Shown: piece by piece, positions 15,611-21,971 of the stretch | Layout of the letters: every line of letters begins with the position of its first letter | How positions within the stretch are numbered: the first letter of the stretch is position 1 | Source of the DNA: Oscillospiraceae bacterium | GTDB lineage: Bacteria > Bacillota > Clostridia > Saccharofermentanales > Saccharofermentanaceae | Reading direction: 5' to 3' | DNA length: 21,971 nt | Assembly: GCA_902782985.1 (NCBI GenBank) | Contig: CACZPC010000153.1 | Location: 1 to 21,971 of the forward strand | Notes under the pieces: model-generated | Databases searched by the model: none | Told to the model about the DNA's origin: nothing | The model's input: the letters and a program-made list of their open reading frames with translations, nothing else | Program-made: the position numbers and the translations under genes

Positions 15611-16543
15611 TCAGACTCTGGGTTCGGATGTTGATTTCAGTATTTCCTTGGCAACGTCGGAAGTCCTTATTCCTGCAAGTTCCGCATCCGGTGTCAGGAT
15701 AAGACGATGCGCTATGACGGGTACAAATACATTCTGCACGTCAGCCGGCGTTACGTAGTTCCTGCCTGACAGGTAAGCATGTGCTTTTGACATGGCGGTC
15801 AGAGCCAGAGTGGCACGGGGGCTGGCGCCTCTCTCCAATGATTTGTTCCCTCTGGTCTTGTGTATGAGATTGATTATATAATCCAGGATCTTCTCGTGAG
15901 TGAAGACGGAATTGACTTCTTTTTGCATCTTGGCAAGGGTCTCCCTGTTGCAGATCCTGTTGATGCTGCTCATGGGATCGATGCCGTTCCTGCGCGATTC
16001 CAGCATGGACTTCTCGTCTTTGGCGGAAGGATACCCCATGGATATCTTTATCATAAAGCGGTCGATCTGCGAATCGGGAAGTAGTGAGGTGCCCGAAGCT
16101 CCGGCCGGGTTCTGCGTGGCGAATACGGTAAAAGGATCAGGCAGGGGATAAGTATTTCCGTCTACGGTGACATGTCCTTCCTCCATAGCCTCCAGGAGTG
16201 CCGACTGTGTACGTGATGAGGCTCTGTTGAGCTCGTCTGCCAGGAAGAGGTTGTGGAATACCGCACCGGGCTGATAATCCATCGTGCCGGTCGACTTGTT
16301 GTATACTGAAAAACCCGTGATATCCGAGGGGAGTACATCGGGTGTAAACTGGACCCTGCCGTAATCCAGTCCCATCGTCCTGGAGAAAGAAAGTGCCATT
16401 GTCGTTTTGCCGACGCCGGGCACATCTTCCATAAGTATATGTCCGCCGGCGAGGATACAGGTAAGTGCCTGGGTTATGACATGATCCTTGCCGCAGATGA
16501 CCTTTTTGACTTCCGATATGATATTGCCTGTGATCTCGCTCAT
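15611..16543 (-). CDS. MoxR-family AAA+ ATPase
   Basis: MoxR ATPases act as chaperones or assembly factors for partner complexes, usually von Willebrand A proteins encoded next to them. The 310-residue product has Walker A DVPGVGKT (40-47), Walker B LFLADELNRA (Asp103, Glu104), the ATQNPAG sensor region, LLPDSQIDRFMIKI, and GASPRATLAL in the lid domain. The frame is open to 16711, but ATG 16543 gives the usual MSEITGNIISEVKKVICGK. It has GAGAGGG and AGGAT close upstream, whereas the longer version adds a hydrophobic stretch translated from an AT-rich spacer. First gene of the minus-strand operon moxR-DUF58-transglutaminase. Confidence 0.92.
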   Translation of the reverse strand: MSEITGNIISEVKKVICGKDHVITQALTCILAGGHILMEDVPGVGKTTMALSFSRTMGLDYGRVQFTPDVLPSDITGFSVYNKSTGTMDYQPGAVFHNLFLADELNRASSRTQSALLEAMEEGHVTVDGNTYPLPDPFTVFATQNPAGASGTSLLPDSQIDRFMIKISMGYPSAKDEKSMLESRRNGIDPMSSINRICNRETLAKMQKEVNSVFTHEKILDYIINLIHKTRGNKSLERGASPRATLALTAMSKAHAYLSGRNYVTPADVQNVFVPVIAHRLILTPDAELAGIRTSDVAKEILKSTSEPRV

Positions 16544-16649
16544 TATCCTACCCTCTCGATTTAAATCAAATAAGAGTATACAATATAGCAACATACAATT
16601 TGCGGGATAAAATATAGAAAACTTCCCGACAGAAAGTGATAATCGGATA

Positions 16650-16880
16650 ATGAGCATATTGATAAAAGATACAACACGTGAGGAACGCGAGAGGATCGTA
16701 GCAGAATCCATAGGAAATATAGACGGAGCCTGTGACGGCTGCAGTGCCGGATTGGTCGAGATGTATCAGGATTATATAGACGGCAAGCGCGAGATAAGAG
16801 ATATCAATATGGAATTCCGTGCTCAGTATGTATCGGGAGATGACGGTCCGCAGAAATCCTCCTGCGGGTACGCGCGATGA
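16650..16880 (+). CDS. Small CxxC protein of unknown function
   Basis: A 76-residue protein starting MSILIKDTTREERERIVAES, with a CDGC motif at 28-31, a YQDYIDGKREIRDINMEFRAQYV helix region, and a final SSCGYAR. I recall closely similar small proteins in gut Clostridia, sometimes mislabelled as a purine biosynthesis protein; their function is unknown. The three cysteines (28, 31 and one near the end) could bind a metal, but there is no proof. The ribosome binding site is weak (CGGAT just upstream). It is divergent from moxR and 33 bases ahead of the esterase gene. Confidence 0.65.
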   Translation: MSILIKDTTREERERIVAESIGNIDGACDGCSAGLVEMYQDYIDGKREIRDINMEFRAQYVSGDDGPQKSSCGYAR

Positions 16881-16913
16881 TCTAAAGCGAAAGGAAACGG
16901 ATATTTATCAGCT

Positions 16914-17864
16914 ATGGTACTTACGAATAACGAACTTAAGAAGATATATTTCGGAGCTTATTTCTTCGAGGAGACCGAAGACGGATATCTGCAGGCTTTC
17001 CAGTACGGCAAGGCACAGATGGATTACTTTAAGGAAGCATTCGATTTCTGGTATGACAGATGTATGGCGACGACTGCCAAGACTCTTGAATTTTCCACGA
17101 CCGCGACTGAGATCTCATTTGAATATAAGATAATCTGGAAAGGCTCCGACGATTCCTTCGAAATGATGATCGACGGTCTTATTACCAAAGTCGAATATGT
17201 TAAGGATCTTAAGGATGAAGGAAAGATCACATGGACGCTGCCTGCGGGTAAGAAGGATGTGGTCATATATCTTCCGATCGATGCCACCGTGCTCATCAGA
17301 AACGTAAATATAAATGCGGAGCTTACACCTGCCGTTAAGGGCGATAAGGTCCTCTGGCTCGGTGATTCAATCACTCAGGGATATGGTCCTTTGAGATCCT
17401 CCTGCTCGTATGTAAGCGTCGCAAACCGTATACTCGGATATGACATCCTGAATCAGGGTATCGGAGGCTACATCTACGATAATAAGTCATTGATGAAGAT
17501 GGATGGTTATACTCCTGAGAAGATCATCGTTGCAATGGGTACTAATCAGTACGGTGACAAGAAGCCCGAAGTTGTCAGAGACTATTATGATACATTGACG
17601 GGTATCTATGGCAATGATATCCCGATCCTGTGCATAACTCCCATCTGGCGAGGCGATCATATTGATGAACTTCCCGTATTCTATAAGTTCTGCGATGACA
17701 TCAGGAAGATCGCTTCTTCTTATAAGAATGTTACCGTTATCGACGGACTTAAGATGGTGCCGCACCTTAGCGAATATTATCTTGATGATCTTCATCCCAA
17801 TCCGCTCGGGGCAGAGATATACGGCAGAAATCTTGTTGAGATAATACGAAAGATCGGCTTTTAA
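16914..17864 (+). CDS. SGNH/GDSL-family esterase
   Basis: Probable carbohydrate or lipid esterase of the SGNH fold. The 316-residue product has an N-terminal beta-rich domain (about 1-140) like the jelly-roll of CE2-type esterases. The catalytic half follows: block I WLGDSITQG with Ser152, block II NQGIGG, block III GTNQYG, and block V DDLHPN with Asp291 and His294. Block III usually reads GTND, so Gln replaces Asp here, as in some close families. No signal peptide is visible, so it is probably cytoplasmic and would act on a substrate brought into the cell. The ribosome binding site is poor: AAAGGA lies well upstream of the ATG. A terminator overlaps the stop codon. Confidence 0.85.
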   Translation: MVLTNNELKKIYFGAYFFEETEDGYLQAFQYGKAQMDYFKEAFDFWYDRCMATTAKTLEFSTTATEISFEYKIIWKGSDDSFEMMIDGLITKVEYVKDLKDEGKITWTLPAGKKDVVIYLPIDATVLIRNVNINAELTPAVKGDKVLWLGDSITQGYGPLRSSCSYVSVANRILGYDILNQGIGGYIYDNKSLMKMDGYTPEKIIVAMGTNQYGDKKPEVVRDYYDTLTGIYGNDIPILCITPIWRGDHIDELPVFYKFCDDIRKIASSYKNVTVIDGLKMVPHLSEYYLDDLHPNPLGAEIYGRNLVEIIRKIGF

Positions 17865-17879
17865 GAGCCGTTCTTTTTT
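17855..17879 (+). terminator. Terminator overlapping the end of the SGNH esterase gene
   Basis: CGGCT (17855-17859) pairs with AGCCG (17866-17870), with a T-G pair extending the stem to a TTAA loop, followed by TTCTTTTTT. The stop codon (17862-17864) is in the loop. It also lies just past the end of the convergent araC-type gene, but the reverse strand lacks a good T run. Confidence 0.7.
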
Positions 17880-18765
17880 ACTGCATCTTTTTCCTGTATT
17901 CGCGCGGTGACATACCGAAGAATCTGCGGAATGTTTCCGACATGTAGCTTACCCCGTTGAAGCCGGTAAGAGATGCGATCTCGCTTAGAGGCAGATTGGA
18001 GATCTTCAGGTGCTCGGCGACCTTCCTGGCACGAAATCTCATAAGATAAGTGATCGGAGATTCTTCGACATAACGCTTAAATACCGAATTACATAAAGAC
18101 TTGCTGATACCGGCACTCCCTGCGATGTCATTGAGAGTTACGGCACTGCAGTAGTGCTCTGATATAAAATGCATCATGGTCTTAAAGTATTTCATGTGAG
18201 GCTCGTCCGTGATCTCTTCGGCATTTAATCCGTAGCACGCCGTCTGTTTTCTTATGATGTCCCATATGTGGAAGAATCTCATCGTTATCTCGAAAGGATC
18301 ATGCCTTATGGCAGGCAGCTCCAGCATGATGTTACGTATCGCTTCGGTAAATTCGTTTTTGTATCTGAACCTTACGTAAGGGATATCCGGATTATCCGTT
18401 ATGGGACGGATGGCCTTCATCTCGATAGCGACAGAAGCCGTAAGGATACTCGGATGGACTACGAAGATAACGTAAGTGGCAGTCTCATCATTGATCGCCA
18501 TGCTGTAATGTATCTGATTGGAATTGACGAAGATCGTATCTCCCTCGTGGAGGACAAGAGTCTTACCGTTTACAGAATAAGCCAGTGTTCCGGACTTTAC
18601 TGTCAGTAGTTCCACGTCTTCATGAAAATGCGGAACCCTCTCCCAGGTGACCTTAGGTTCAAGCCATCCGTCGTATATATAGGAGGGGAAACTCTCGTCA
18701 TCGTAATTAACGATCTCGGAGCCGTCGTCGCGCTTGACTATAAGTCCCATCACGTCTCTGTTCAT
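17878..18765 (-). CDS. AraC-family transcriptional regulator
   Basis: The 295-residue product has an N-terminal cupin-like sensor domain (HFHEDVELLTV, then GTLAYSVNGKTLVLHEGDTIFVNSNQIHY, about residues 46-90). The C-terminal part has two helix-turn-helix motifs (about 195-293: LNDIAGSAGISKSLCNSVFKRY and LSEIASLTGFNGVSYMSETFRRFFGMSPREYRKK). This is the typical AraC/XylS layout for a sugar or small-molecule sensor. AAAGGAT at 18773-18779 (minus strand) is a good ribosome binding site for ATG 18765. The gene is divergent from the ABC transporter operon and convergent with the esterase, and likely regulates the ABC genes and itself; the ligand is not known. Confidence 0.93.
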   Translation of the reverse strand: MNRDVMGLIVKRDDGSEIVNYDDESFPSYIYDGWLEPKVTWERVPHFHEDVELLTVKSGTLAYSVNGKTLVLHEGDTIFVNSNQIHYSMAINDETATYVIFVVHPSILTASVAIEMKAIRPITDNPDIPYVRFRYKNEFTEAIRNIMLELPAIRHDPFEITMRFFHIWDIIRKQTACYGLNAEEITDEPHMKYFKTMMHFISEHYCSAVTLNDIAGSAGISKSLCNSVFKRYVEESPITYLMRFRARKVAEHLKISNLPLSEIASLTGFNGVSYMSETFRRFFGMSPREYRKKMQ

Positions 18766-18794
18766 AACAATATCCTTTCGAAAAGCACGAAATC

Positions 18795-18828
18795 ATAACT
18801 ATATTGTACAAATATGGAATATAGTTAT
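18795..18828. repeat. Perfect 11-bp inverted repeat, candidate operator
   Basis: ATAACTATATT (18795-18805) and AATATAGTTAT (18818-18828) are exact inverse complements around a 12-base spacer, a centre-to-centre distance of 23 bases (about two helical turns). It lies 30-63 bases upstream of the araC-type gene and about 73 bases upstream of the predicted start for the ABC operon. This suits a shared operator bound by the AraC-type protein, though that family more often binds direct repeats. Confidence 0.55.
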
Positions 18829-18849
18829 AAAAACATGCGAAAAACACCA

Positions 18850-18878
18850 TTTAAAGTGTTTGTTATCAATAATATACT
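18850..18878 (+). promoter_or_regulatory. Candidate promoter for the ABC exporter operon
   Basis: TTTAAA (18850-18855), a 17-base spacer, then TATACT (18873-18878). The -35 box is poor, as expected for an activator-dependent promoter, and the inverted repeat lies just upstream. The predicted start is about 18885, giving a leader of about 50 bases. Confidence 0.45.
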
Positions 18879-18933
18879 TGCAATTAGTTGATAAAACAAG
18901 CCCTCGACCAAGGGAGATGAAAGGGATTAAGAC

Positions 18934-19875
18934 ATGGGAAATGAAGCAATTGTCATGAAGGAAGTGTGCAAGGATTTTAAGGTCCTTAATCGACATGAAG
19001 GATTGAAGGGAAGCATCCGCGATCTTTTCTCTCGGGATTATAAGACGATCTCTGCTGTTAAGGATGTGACATTAACCGTTGATAAAGGCGAGATGATCGG
19101 TTATCTCGGTCCCAACGGCGCCGGCAAGTCCACGACCATCAAGATGATGACGGGAGTACTGGAGCCGACATCGGGCGAGATTACGGTAAACGGTGTCGTG
19201 CCTTATATCAACAGGAAGAAGAACTGCGAGAACATCGGCGTAGTATTCGGCCAGAGAAGTCAGCTCTGGTGGTCGCTGCCGCTCATCGAATCCTTTAAGC
19301 TCCTTCGTGATATCTACATGGTAAGCGATAAGGATTATAAGGATATGCTGGAACTCTATATGAGCCTTGTAGACATCGAGCCGATCCTGCATAAACCGGT
19401 AAGACAGATGTCACTTGGACAGAGGACTTTAAGCGATATCCTCGCGGCGTTCCTGCATAATCCGGATATAGTATTCCTGGATGAGCCGACGATCGGACTT
19501 GATGTCTCCATGAAAGCGAAGATCAGATCGCTGATCGCAGGTCTTAACGAAAAGAAGAAGACTACGGTCATCCTCACAACTCATGATATGGGTGACGTCG
19601 ATGCTCTCTGTAAGAGGATCATCATCATAGATAAGGGGCAGAAGATCTACGACAATGATATCGATCATCTTAAGACCTACTTCGGTTCTTACAGGACGCT
19701 CAGGCTCAAGCTTGATGATGACACATGGGAAGAGACACTTATTGACGAGAGTAAGACCGACATAATGGATGTCATCAACCGGGCTGACAGACAAAAGAAG
19801 ATCAGGGATATTGAACTTATCGAGATCTCCACGGAGGAGGTCATCAAGAAGATCTACGAAGGAGGAGCGGCATGA
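18934..19875 (+). CDS. ABC exporter ATP-binding protein (COG4586 type)
   Basis: ATPase of a probable drug or small-molecule exporter. The 313-residue product has Walker A GPNGAGKS (59-66), a Q-loop region FGQRSQLWWSLPLIESF with the double Trp seen in COG4586 ATPases, the signature MSLGQ (159-163), Walker B IVFLDEP (Asp183, Glu184) and the H-loop THDMGD (His217). After MSLGQ the family usually has R-M-R/K-C/A-E-L, but here it reads RTLSDI. The C-terminal about 80 residues form an accessory domain. AAGGGA (18921-18926) is 7 bases from ATG. It overlaps the first permease gene by 4 bases. Confidence 0.92.
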   Translation: MGNEAIVMKEVCKDFKVLNRHEGLKGSIRDLFSRDYKTISAVKDVTLTVDKGEMIGYLGPNGAGKSTTIKMMTGVLEPTSGEITVNGVVPYINRKKNCENIGVVFGQRSQLWWSLPLIESFKLLRDIYMVSDKDYKDMLELYMSLVDIEPILHKPVRQMSLGQRTLSDILAAFLHNPDIVFLDEPTIGLDVSMKAKIRSLIAGLNEKKKTTVILTTHDMGDVDALCKRIIIIDKGQKIYDNDIDHLKTYFGSYRTLRLKLDDDTWEETLIDESKTDIMDVINRADRQKKIRDIELIEISTEEVIKKIYEGGAA

Positions 19876-20681
19876 CACCACGAAAGCTGATCGCACTTAC
19901 GAGAGCAGGCATAATGGAGTCCCTGCAGTTCCGCCTCGGGACATTCGTGACTCTCTTTGCCAACCTCATCTATCTGGTGCTCGTCTATTACTTGTGGAAG
20001 GCGATATATGCTTCCTCGGGTACGGATGTCGTCAACGGCATGACATTTAATGACACCATGATCTATCTTATCCTGGCGACCGCGCTCTTTAACTTCCTCG
20101 AGATGTTTATCGTCTGGGATATGAGCAGGTCGATCCAGTCGGGCAAGATCATCCTCGATCTTCTTAAGCCGATGACATTTCGAAAGTATACATTCTGGAG
20201 TTACTCGGGAAGTCATGTCGTATCTTTTGTTCTGACATTCATACCGACATTCGTCGTAGTCATGATCGTGACCAAAGGCGCGATACACATGGGGATCAAT
20301 CTTCTATGGTTTGCCGTCGCAACGGTGCTGGCACTGATCATCAATTTCAATATCGAAATGATAGTGGCGACCATATGTCTATATACCGAATCGACCTGGG
20401 GCATCAATATAGTCAAGGAGACTGTCGTGCTTTTGCTGTCCGGCGCTTCGATCCCGCTTGCGTTCTTCCCGGATAAGCTCGCGGCGGTAGTCAGATATCT
20501 TCCTTTCAGAGCTGTATATGATACGCCTTTATCCATCCTTTTGCAGAAAAACGGATCCGATACCGCTTCGGGAGTCATGATGCTTTTCGGGCAGCAGATC
20601 ATATGGGTCATAGTCCTTACGATCGCCGGAACGTTATTCTGGAATCATTCGGTGAAGAAGATCACCGTAAACGGAGGTTGA
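19872..20681 (+). CDS. ABC-2-type permease, first subunit
   Basis: A 269-residue membrane protein with about six helices, typical of the ABC2_membrane_6 / DUF990 family (COG4587/COG3694) that partners COG4586 ATPases. A coupling-like region WDMSRSIQSGKIILDLLKPM follows the second helix pair. GASIPLAFFPDKLAAVVRYLPFRAVYDTPL before the last helix is characteristic. The start ATG overlaps the ATPase stop (ATGA). The second permease gene starts 5 bases after its stop, so the two probably form a heterodimeric pore. Confidence 0.9.
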   Translation: MTPRKLIALTRAGIMESLQFRLGTFVTLFANLIYLVLVYYLWKAIYASSGTDVVNGMTFNDTMIYLILATALFNFLEMFIVWDMSRSIQSGKIILDLLKPMTFRKYTFWSYSGSHVVSFVLTFIPTFVVVMIVTKGAIHMGINLLWFAVATVLALIINFNIEMIVATICLYTESTWGINIVKETVVLLLSGASIPLAFFPDKLAAVVRYLPFRAVYDTPLSILLQKNGSDTASGVMMLFGQQIIWVIVLTIAGTLFWNHSVKKITVNGG

Positions 20682-20686
20682 TCCTG

Positions 20687-21499
20687 ATGGAAAACAACAG
20701 AAAAAGAGGACTCGGATTCTACGCTCGGATCTACAGGAAGATACTTGTGCAGGATCTTAAGAGCAAGATGAGCTACAGAGCCGATTTTATCATTTCGACC
20801 ATCGGAATGATAATGACTAATCTGTCGGGATTCATTACTTTCCTGATCCTGTTTGGGAAGTTCCCCTCAATCAACGGATGGGATTACCATCATATGCTCT
20901 TTCTGTATGCATTCTCGCTTATCGCTCTGACTCCGGTGCAGTGTTTCTTTGATAACAACTGGAACCTGAGGTTCATGGTGCAGAGCGGTGATTTCATCAA
21001 GTACTGTTTCAGGCCGATCAATGTGTTCTTCTACTTCATCTCGGAGGTCTTCGACGTTAAGGGACTGGGACAGCTTGCATTCGGGATCGGTACTCTCGTC
21101 TATGCGTGGAATAAGATCGGACTTGAAGTATCTTTCGTGATCATCTTAAAGCTCATACTCTATCTTTTCACGGCATCACTCTTCATGATCGCCATAATGA
21201 ATGCCGCGGCTGCCACATGTTTCTGGATACAGGGCTCGGGCTATGTCATGGTCATCATGTTCCGTTTCAAGGATTTTGCCAAATATCCTTCGAGCATCTT
21301 CAGCGGTATATTCAGAGTGATCTTTACGTTCATCATCCCCATTGCCTTTATCGCATACTATCCGAGCCTTGTCCTGCTGACTCCCGACAGCGTTCCTCTG
21401 CTGTCGTGGATATCGCCTTTGCTGGGACTGCTGTTCTTCTTCCTGAGCTACAAGTTCTGGATGCTCGGAGTAAGAAGATATGACTTTACGGGTTCGTAA
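20687..21499 (+). CDS. ABC-2-type permease, second subunit
   Basis: A 270-residue membrane protein, related in layout to the first permease: about six helices, with the family segment GDFIKYCFRPINVFFYFISEV after the first helix pair and KYPSSIFSGIFRVIFTFIIPIAFI before the last. The frame is open to 20603 inside the previous gene, but ATG 20687 (MENNRKRGLGFYARIYRK) has GGAGG at 20673-20677, 9 bases upstream. It ends the exporter operon and is followed by a hairpin. Confidence 0.9.
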   Translation: MENNRKRGLGFYARIYRKILVQDLKSKMSYRADFIISTIGMIMTNLSGFITFLILFGKFPSINGWDYHHMLFLYAFSLIALTPVQCFFDNNWNLRFMVQSGDFIKYCFRPINVFFYFISEVFDVKGLGQLAFGIGTLVYAWNKIGLEVSFVIILKLILYLFTASLFMIAIMNAAAATCFWIQGSGYVMVIMFRFKDFAKYPSSIFSGIFRVIFTFIIPIAFIAYYPSLVLLTPDSVPLLSWISPLLGLLFFFLSYKFWMLGVRRYDFTGS

Positions 21500-21513
21500 A
21501 AAATAACAAAAGG

Positions 21514-21539
21514 GAGGCTGCCTCATTTGAGACAGCCTC
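21514..21539. terminator. Hairpin between the ABC operon and the surface protein gene, probably bidirectional
   Basis: GAGGCTG (21514-21520) pairs with CAGCCTC (21533-21539), then a C/A mismatch and CTC (21522-21524) with GAG (21529-21531) around an ATTT loop. On the plus strand it is followed by TCTTCATT. On the minus strand it is followed by CCCTTTTGTTATTTTTT, which is a better T tract. It can therefore end the minus-strand surface protein gene and probably the ABC operon. Confidence 0.75.
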
Positions 21540-21569
21540 TCTTCATTCAGGTGATCGATTCAAGAGTTG

Positions 21570-21971
21570 TCAGTCTTCTACGATCTCATGAGTTCTTCTG
21601 TTGTAGATTGCGATTGCAGCAGCCGATATCATCATTATCATTCCTATGGTGGCTGCTATGGAATGCTGCTTCTCACCCGTGCTCGGTGCAGAAGTAGAAG
21701 CCGGTGTAGGAGTGGGGGTAGTTGTCGTGCCGTCGCCCTTGGCTGCAGGTGCATTCTCTGATGCAACGTCAGGAGTACTTGCGGGAGTAGTTGCCGGTGT
21801 CGGAGTCGTGGTATCCGTCGCAGTACCATCCGATGATTCGCCATTAGCGCCTTTGCATATTACGAAAGGCGAGAAGCTGCTCGTCTCGAAAGTAAGTGTC
21901 ATCTCATCGGCATCATATGTCGCTTCGATGATCTCGAAAGAACCGTCCTCGAGCATATGGATGAGGAATAC
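21570..21971 (-). CDS. C-terminus of a cell-surface protein with a sortase-like anchor (partial, right edge)
   Basis: The frame is open from the window edge (codon at 21969-21971) to TGA at 21570-21572, giving 133 residues of a longer protein. It starts with a beta-rich segment (EIIEATYDADEMTLTF, then SFSPFVI), the usual closing strand of surface repeat domains. A Thr/Pro/Ala/Ser linker of about 55 residues follows, then APSTGEKQ, a hydrophobic run (IAATIGMIMMISAAAIAIY) and a basic NRR tail. This matches a sortase cell-wall sorting signal with Ala in place of Leu in LPxTG, a variant common in Clostridia. No sortase gene is in the window. The N-terminal function cannot be seen. Confidence 0.8.
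   Translation of the reverse strand, partial: VFLIHMLEDGSFEIIEATYDADEMTLTFETSSFSPFVICKGANGESSDGTATDTTTPTPATTPASTPDVASENAPAAKGDGTTTTPTPTPASTSAPSTGEKQHSIAATIGMIMMISAAAIAIYNRRTHEIVED

Noticed and set aside
16575..16580. TATACT (minus strand) as the -10 box of the moxR operon
   Set aside because: The region is AT-rich and likely contains the promoter, but I found no acceptable -35 at 16-18 bases, so I did not list it as a feature.
16544..16711. Longer N-terminus for MoxR from ATG 16711
   Set aside because: The extra 56 residues come from AT-rich spacer and run antisense through the start of the small CxxC gene; ATG 16543 has a good ribosome binding site and matches the family start.
18934..21499. 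Horizontal transfer of the ABC exporter block
   Set aside because: Codon use and base composition look like the neighbouring genes, and there are no IS elements, integrase or attachment-like repeats at its edges.

Overview
The window looks like one stretch of a low-to-mid GC Bacillota (class Clostridia) chromosome. Evidence: strong AAGGAGG-type ribosome binding sites throughout, the gene blocks prfA–sua5, rpsF–ssb–rpsR, rplI–dnaB and tilS–hpt–ftsH, a MoxR/DUF58/transglutaminase operon, a COG4586-type ABC exporter, and a wall-anchor-like surface protein tail. I cannot place it below class level. No rRNA, tRNA, IS element, phage gene or CRISPR array is visible. Coding density is high: the longest gene-free stretch is 4568-4773 (206 bases), so no gap exceeds 300 bases.

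Layout. 1-4567, plus strand: the tail of an unknown membrane protein, an SseB-family protein, a single-pass membrane-anchored protein of unknown function, peptide chain release factor 1 (prfA), and a long Sua5 threonylcarbamoyl-AMP synthase. The Sua5 protein carries an extra C-terminal domain resembling a low-molecular-weight phosphatase (YwlE type) with a degenerate active site. These genes overlap or nearly touch and look like one operon. 4667-5865: a sigma-A-type promoter, then rpsF, ssb and rpsR. 5874-12137: a second promoter, a hairpin, then rplI, dnaB, tilS, hpt and ftsH in tight succession, ended by a strong hairpin at 12165-12201. 12288-16543, minus strand: an operon read moxR, DUF58, then a large membrane transglutaminase (TgpA-like). 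16650-17864, plus strand: a small CxxC protein and an SGNH/GDSL esterase. 17878-18765, minus: an AraC-family regulator, divergent from a three-gene ABC exporter (18934-21499). The shared spacer holds a perfect 11-bp inverted repeat and a promoter. 21570-21971, minus: the C-terminus of a cell-surface protein running off the right edge.

How it fits together. The first two thirds is translation, tRNA modification and replication housekeeping in a conserved arrangement. The last third is accessory: a cell-envelope MoxR/DUF58/transglutaminase operon, an esterase, and an apparently AraC-controlled efflux system.

I do not see a wholly new multi-gene system. The most unusual object is the Sua5–pseudophosphatase fusion. 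Secondary points are the AraC/ABC operator-like repeat, the 5'-terminal hairpin and TTG start of rplI, the SSB-like acidic tail of DnaB, and the unassigned SseB plus membrane protein pair ahead of prfA.
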